Positions 58,901-64,000 of a stretch of DNA of 64,000 nt are shown in pieces (position 1 is the first letter of the stretch; each line of letters opens with the position of its first letter). The position numbers and the translations under genes are program-made. The DNA lies in the NCBI GenBank assembly GCA_018873245.2, contig JAEMBT020000003.1, positions 2,145,843 to 2,209,842 of the forward strand. The letters are read 5' to 3'. The notes under the pieces are model-generated. The model was not told where the DNA came from. It did no database searches and saw only the letters and a program-made list of their open reading frames with translations. The stretch is from Archegozetes longisetosus. Its lineage: Eukaryota; Arthropoda; Arachnida; Sarcoptiformes; Trhypochthoniidae.

Positions 58901-61900
58901 AGTGCAGCTTCTCGAAATTAAAAGGATTGCATTAAGTAAGTTGTTGCACTTAAGAAATGTTTTATACTAGGGTTTACAAGGCTGGAATTTACTGTGTTTA
59001 CTATCGACTGAAAGTCCCTTTGACCAATCTATAGAAATTTGTTACACTTACAGAAATTTATAGAAATAGTTGTCATTATAGAAAATTAATAAATTAAGTT
59101 TTTATAGAATTTGAAGGTTATAAGCTAACAATTAGGATGAAAATCACACCTAGTGACATGATTTTAAATTGATGTTTTCAAAATATAGAGTAAGACTAAA
59201 TTCATAATTGTACTCCTCTATAATCCGATATTAAGATCCCTGTTTTGACTTTACTATGTAATTACAGGGGGTTGAGAATATAATCTTACTCATCTTTGAA
59301 TTATCTATAACTTTTTACTCTTTGTACAATTCATCAAATCTAAAACGAAGTAGTTTTTACTATTACATAGTAATAAGTCGTTTATTCATTAAAATCTCTG
59401 AGTAGTAAAATACTCGGGGAAAATATTGATAAAAGTGTTGATTATTTAAACTTTACGTAAAATGAAATATAAAATGACCAATGCAATAACACTGACCATC
59501 TATAAGGCATGTCATCTTTCACATAAAAATGACCCTAAATGCATTAAAGGTATAACTCTAAATTGTAGAACCTTTTTCACTGCTGAGTTTTAGTTTTGAT
59601 CAAAGAGTATAAGAACAGAGGGTTTATTCAATGGGAAAAAAGAGAACCAAATTTCGAGCCCCTGCAGCCCTCTAATGTTCAATTGTGCATTTAAATGACG
59701 TGTGACATATAAGCGCAAAACATAAGTCATATTAAGTTTTATAAAGAAAGACAAAATAAAAAAATTCTATAAAAAAAAGTTGAGATCAACTGGGCTCGAT
59801 CAGGTCCCTTTTCGTTAATGACCACTATACCTGTTGCTTATCTGTCTGAATCTCATATGAAACGCTGTATTTTGCGTGCTAGATAAATTATAAGAACATT
59901 GTACATAAGAAGTATATGTTTGTGACTAAGTCAAGTATAATAGTTTATTATTAGATGTCGCCTCAGTTTTTTGGTTTCAATCTTTGGCACGGTGATGAAC
60001 CATCTATTTGTAATAATCTTTGGTTTTGATCAATTGTACAGTCGGTCGAAAAAAGTTATGCGTAGATCCCGGATTAATCTTTGATGCGTTTGGATAAGAT
60101 AAGAGGGACGAGATATAAATTGAAACTATAAGTTTATGGCGTCAAATTATGGCATTACTCAGGAATTAAAAAGCATATGAGTAATAATGTTATTCGTAGC
60201 TGAAGTCAATTTATTTGATGCTCATAAGAAAAACAATAAGTCATAGAATGAAAGCTACTGATAAAATATATCAAACTATTTCAATAAAAATAGTTCAACT
60301 GTGATTCAATTTAAATAATTTTAATGATAAGTTGGACTGTCCTCTCGAGCTATCACTTCTTGTAACCTCACCTAACTTAATACAAAGATGAGTCAAATTC
60401 TATTTTATCAAAGTTCTAAACTAATCTTTTAAGTATTCGTTTATCGATTAATATCACTAAACGTAATACAGATCTCAATGAGTTATTGAGCCCTTGGGTT
60501 TATCAACTCTTCTGCATCTTTTTAGTGATGAAAAATACATAACTTTTATCTGTCGACGGTACCTACAAACATCTACTATACACCAAAATAAAGCATATAT
60601 TCATAGCTTTATAATGATATATAATTTATATGTTTCAAATTATCTGTCTGTATATAAAACTCTTCAGAACGTGAAGACTTCGTTAAAAGGTTTTCCAATG
60701 TGTCAAAGTCAGAGAATTATTGTTTCAACATTAAAAAGCATTACATTTATGTTTATCAGATATAACTTTCAAGAATGATATATTTAACTTAATTTTAAGC
60801 CAAAAAATTCATAAGAAATCGACTAATTGTTAAAGTTTAAACACACAAAAGAGCTCGTATTTTTAAAAGCGCTATTATCAATGAGTTTTTATAATGTAGT
60901 TGGGAAATCTTTGAATGCAATCTTCAAGTTTTGAAGAGTTTGATACACAGAGAGATAATTAGATACAAACAAATTATGTATCATTATAAAGCTATGAATA
61001 TAAACTTTACTTTGATATATAGTAGATATTTTTAGGTATAAAGTATAAAGTTATTCATGATTAAAAGATGAGTGAAATTATATTCGCAACCCACTGCACT
61101 ATTACTTCAATCAGAGACAGAGAGCTTCAGAATATATACTTTCAAGTATAGGTCATGAAGGTTTGATTGTAATAAACTTTAAAACTTGATAACCTATTAG
61201 ACTAAATTTATCAATCAATTTTAAACTTAATTGATTCATTTAGTTTAATGTACAATCGAATAATGAGATATTTTCTACAGGAAAGACTACATTACCTTCA
61301 TCTTAGCTTCTACTTGAAGTAACTGTATTGTGATCTGCAATTGCTATTAATCGAAAACTCGAAATAGCACTTTGTTTCAATACATGCAAATTTGGTTTTT
61401 AAACCAATACAATAAAAAATGATGCAATACAATAGAATAACTAATGTTCTATGTTTTGAAACAAAGTGCTATTTTGAGTGCTTGATTAATAGCAATTGCA
61501 GATCACAGTATATTTTCTTAATAGTGATTTACTATATAACCACATGATCTATAAAACTAATATTATAGTGATTTTTCATCTTAGAATCTCCTTAATTCTA
61601 AGCTATTTTTGTTTCTCGAAAATGAATATAATTATAGCTATAAGTGATTTTACCCTTTCCATCATTTGAATTTTGCGCCATACGCGTCATGTTCTTCATA
61701 AATGCCATCACTTGCTCGAGGGTTTGTGGAAGCTCTTCTCCAGAAGGTACGATATCAGCAAATACTTTAAAAGTAAAATTATTATCCTTTTTATATTGAA
61801 CCGACCCCACATCTACTTCAGACTTTGCAGCATCCAGTGAAACATGACTAGAGGTCATTTTACTTAACTCCGCCTGTAGTGCATCTTCAACTTGTTTGAT

Positions 61901-62392
61901 ATCAGTATTTTCTGAGTTTTCGCATTCTATAGAAACAGTTAAGTTCGTACCCCAATAAATCTCCACGACAACATGAGTGGCGCTGTCGAGATTGAGTGCA
62001 TCAAGTGAAAAGCACTCTTTTAGCTCTTCGCTAAATAAATTTATTTGTTCTACTTTTGTTTGGATATTGTATATCAAATCACTTCGAACGGATCGCGCAC
62101 TTTGCTTTTTATCATGAAAGTATCTTCCGCTTGCTTCGAGCTTGACCAAACCAGCCAGTATACTAGCTCTTAGTTCAGCTTTAATGTCAAGTTTGGAAAA
62201 TTTATCTGAATATTTATCTGAATTAACTATTTGTGTATTCGAAGAAGGATTATCTATAAGTCGGAATGTTGTTGCAGGTGGATTCTTTTTAAATATGGAA
62301 ATTCCACAAAAATTATCCGAACGAGCATCATAAAGGTCACCGATATATGCTACTCGACCAACCGCTTCCCGAACAAGTTTTTCGTTTTCCAT
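55984..62392 (-). CDS. Stonustoxin-like/MACPF domain fused to a P-loop GTPase, three exons (exon 2 frame-broken)
   Basis: Minus-strand exons are 62392-61654, 58847-57965 and 57107-55984, with GT-AG borders and phases 1/2 at both joins (about 914 residues expected). Exon 1 is the stonustoxin-type N-terminal domain (VGRVAYIGDLYDARSDNF), of the MACPF/CDC pore-forming superfamily. Exon 2 covers the helical FAT-like region and the thioredoxin-like region (GHIYVFYFSDK) of SNTX-family proteins. Exon 3 has a four-Cys zinc ribbon (WTCWKC...FYCSCG), then a GTPase with P-loop GEPNVGKTT (56848-56874), G3 DTPGIGDT (56641-56664) and IVFCFTNTGG as likely G4. It ends in three 14-residue repeats. No signal peptide or membrane segment, so it is probably cytosolic. 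Similar fusions occur in fungi and invertebrates as uncharacterised proteins. Three 1-base frame breaks in exon 2 each sit at A-runs. It is not a fish-type venom toxin by any evidence here. Confidence 0.7.
56018..56143 (-). repeat. Three tandem 42-bp (14-residue) repeats
   Basis: The C-terminus of the GTPase gene repeats NIENVTEKSTKIIE, NIENATEKGAKVMK, NIESAAESGSKAIK in exact 42-bp steps. The pattern is amphipathic helical and could extend as a coiled coil. In reverse it creates a spurious plus-strand hydrophobic ORF (55940-56179). Confidence 0.85.
57108..57964 (-). other. Intron 2 of the fusion gene
   Basis: 857 bp from gtagtc to cttgtag on the minus strand. On the plus strand it holds strings of (GA)CTTT(GA) such as TTTGACTTTAACTTTT (57470-57560 and 57755-57820). 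An 82-codon minus frame (57422-57174) inside it has no motif. Confidence 0.55.
58360..58770 (-). other. Three frame breaks at A-runs in exon 2 of the fusion gene
   Basis: The coding sense moves between frames near 58758-58765 (A7), near 58463-58470 (A6) and near 58359-58365 (A6). Family-like sequence continues on both sides each time. Exon 2 is 883 nt, against 882 expected from its flanking phases, so two apparent gains and one loss remain. Clustering at homopolymers favours sequencing error, but recent decay of the gene is possible. Confidence 0.6.
59768..59845 (-). repeat. Possible tRNA-like SINE piece
   Basis: On the minus strand GGTATAGTGGTCATTAACG carries TATAGTGGTCA (59819-59829, A-box-like), then GATCGAGCCC (59792-59801, B-box-like), then an A/T-rich run. 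The box spacing is shorter than in a normal tRNA, so this is weak. Confidence 0.25.
61321..61514. mobile_element. Palindromic MITE inside intron 1
   Basis: Two arms of about 57 bp (61324-61380 and 61456-61512) are inverted copies differing at only a few positions: GATCTGCAATTGCTATTAAT on one side and its complement on the other, then AGCACTTTGTTTCAA. A 75-bp AT-rich spacer lies between. No ORF. Confidence 0.8.
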
Positions 62393-64000
62393 CTTCTTAG
62401 TTCGTAATATGATGTATGAAAGTTGCTAGATTCTCCTGTGTGCTACATATTCAATTAAAGCCAGATATGTGACATTAGTCCCTTCCTCTCAAATTTTCGA
62501 TTTTTGATAATGAATAATTTAGACGAATACACAAATACAGTTTGTAACTTTTAAGCAATTTTATTGATTTCTGTAAACTATATGGAACCAGTGGTGTTAG
62601 ATTAGAGATTAAAATTGAAAAACTCAATCTGCAAAAAATTGAATAGGTTTTAAGGCGAACTGATTGAAGAAAGTCTTTACAGTAAACCCGCACTTATTTT
62701 TAAACTTAGCTTTTCCTATAAAATCTTAGTATTAAGGTGGATTGAAAAGCTTCCTTCCATGTCTCTTCTAGAAACATCTGCCAGGAACATTTTATATAAT
62801 TGAATAGCATAACCATTCGGAGCAAACATGAGAAATTCAAGTAATTTTCTTCAAGTCTTTATTATATTATCACTAGAGATATCAACTAAACTGAAGTATA
62901 AGTGAGGATGAGTCTTTCTTATTTACTGACATTGTAGCGAATATTCATAATGAACACTTAATCTAATCACGTGAACTATAGAACGTTATCCAGCAATGAT
63001 TATGTTGTCAAGTACCTATTAAATAAAAATGTTCAACAACTCCTTTCTAAAAATCTTAAATGTTTCATTGGTCCCTAACATATAAAGTTGGGCATCAACT
63101 TTGTAATATTTTGTACAAAATCGTTGATTCACAATCATTGACAATCAGTGTAACAAAAATTGGGGAGACTATATATTCTTCTATTTATACCTTGCTCATT
63201 AATAAAAATTCATTGGTATTAATACCTCTTAGTTTGGTAAAGCCTTTACTAACAGCTCTTCGAGTTGTATTTTGAAGCAGTTGATGAGGATCGCGCAACT
63301 CAAGTACTTATAATTCCGGGAAATTAATATTCATTGATATGAAAATTCACAGGCTTTAATAAAATACGCTATGCCTTATTTTTTTACTATGAACCACATG
63401 CCTAGCTAATAAGATATAATTTCTATAAGCATTTTTTTGTCAAATAATACAACTGCACGATTTAATAGGCGTACAGTCGTTTGCAAAACTTCAGGAAGTG
63501 CTTTTGAGTATTCTATACCCCTAAACGTTAGTCAATTTGCATGAAATTTTTTTATGGATAAACTCTGTGTTGTCAAGAACATTTTCACAAAGCTGCTAAT
63601 CAAAATTCTCAAAAGTATCTTGCCTGATCAATTAAACGAGCTCAAGAAAAACTGACGATTGAATTCGAGTTTCGATGATTGGAATCAAAACTACTTTAAG
63701 AATAAGTTAATACATGTTTTTGTTTGACCTAAAATTTCTTCAATTCATAATTTTAGCGCATTCAACTTGAAACTATGATAATTTCGTTTGAGCGTAACCT
63801 CTGAACTAAGAGCCCGAGTTACTTGAAAATGGTACCAAATTGAAGGTACTTTAAAGCTCTTGTTTGAATAGTCATTAAACTTGCCTGTATATAAGAATTT
63901 TCTATTCGTAATTACAATAACATGATTTTATAGTTTTTTACAGTTTTTGATTGAAAATTCAGTAATTATAAATGTTTAATCAAGTAATGATCACTAAATT
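62393..64000. other. Upstream region of the fusion gene and window edge
   Basis: No further gene is supportable. A 72-codon minus frame (62693-62475) and a 71-codon plus frame (63060-63275) have no recognisable motif. The promoter of the minus-strand fusion gene should lie here, but no TATA box in a suitable place was seen, and a 5' UTR exon could be further right. Confidence 0.45.

Larger units (their letters stand above)
58848..61653 (-). other. Intron 1 of the fusion gene
   Basis: About 2.8 kb from gtaaaa to taatag on the minus strand, containing a MITE (61321-61514) and a possible SINE piece (59768-59845). No exon-like frame with family resemblance was found inside. An alternative is that exon 1 is a separate 264-codon gene that ends at the TAG/TAA near 61598, but the phase match and continuity of the SNTX-family order favour splicing. 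Confidence 0.5.

Noticed and set aside
61598..61653. Exon 1 of the fusion gene ending at its own stop as a stand-alone 264-residue protein
   Set aside because: A donor (gtaaaa) 56 bases earlier gives an in-phase join to exon 2, and the SNTX-family order continues there; kept only as an alternative.
1..64000. CRISPR arrays, bacterial operons, origins
   Set aside because: No regularly spaced direct repeats; introns and transposon types show that the DNA is eukaryotic.

Overview
The window is AT-rich eukaryotic DNA. Genes are split by GT-AG introns that are mostly short (57-363 nt in brahma, 68-1265 nt in the SDR gene) with a few longer ones (up to about 2.8 kb). There are no operons or ribosome binding sites, and many DNA transposons. 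Brahma with the animal domain order (QLQ, HSA, BRK, Snf2 ATPase, SnAC, bromodomain), a DHRSX-type SDR and a stonustoxin-like gene point to an animal. AT-richness and gene style suggest an arthropod, perhaps an acariform mite; that assignment is inference only.

Layout. 1-14.7 kb is nearly gene-free, with one small membrane-protein ORF (7350-7610). 14.8-29.7 kb is the gene-rich block. It holds a two-exon BTB/POZ gene (14767-17161), a three-exon minus-strand SDR of the DHRSX type (19890-22341), a divergently placed two-exon tail-anchored microprotein (22452-22821; the start codons are 110 bp apart) and an eight-exon brahma/SMARCA4 gene (23525-29718). Brahma carries one apparent 1-base deletion in the bromodomain. 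A small TM-protein ORF follows at 31007-31282.

32.5-52.5 kb is a transposon island. It includes a decayed Tc1/mariner (32896-33880) and an outer long-TIR element (34140-40895) into which other elements have jumped: an apparently intact hAT with 8-bp target duplication (34186-36506), a Tc1-like element (36693-39942), a minus-strand LTR/membrane-tail remnant and a short mariner (about 39335-39862). Next is a fold-back element of apparent ISL2EU type with 462-bp arms (42607-45008), which carries its own piggyBac-like MITE in a TTAA site (43363-43818). Gag, LINE endonuclease and Polinton-like fragments follow.

52.5-64 kb returns to genes. A secreted 152-aa M15-peptidase-like protein (53096-53554, minus) looks laterally acquired. 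A three-exon minus-strand gene (55984-62392) fuses a stonustoxin-type MACPF-like domain, helical and thioredoxin-like regions, a zinc ribbon and a P-loop GTPase with 14-residue C-terminal repeats. Its middle exon has three frame breaks at A-runs, which are either assembly errors or decay. Several MITEs and possible SINEs surround these genes.

The genes do not form a pathway. Brahma (chromatin remodelling) and DHRSX (polyprenol/dolichol redox in vertebrates) are housekeeping. The fusion GTPase and the M15-like protein are the accessory genes of interest. All exon models were built by eye from splice sites and reading frame, without RNA data.
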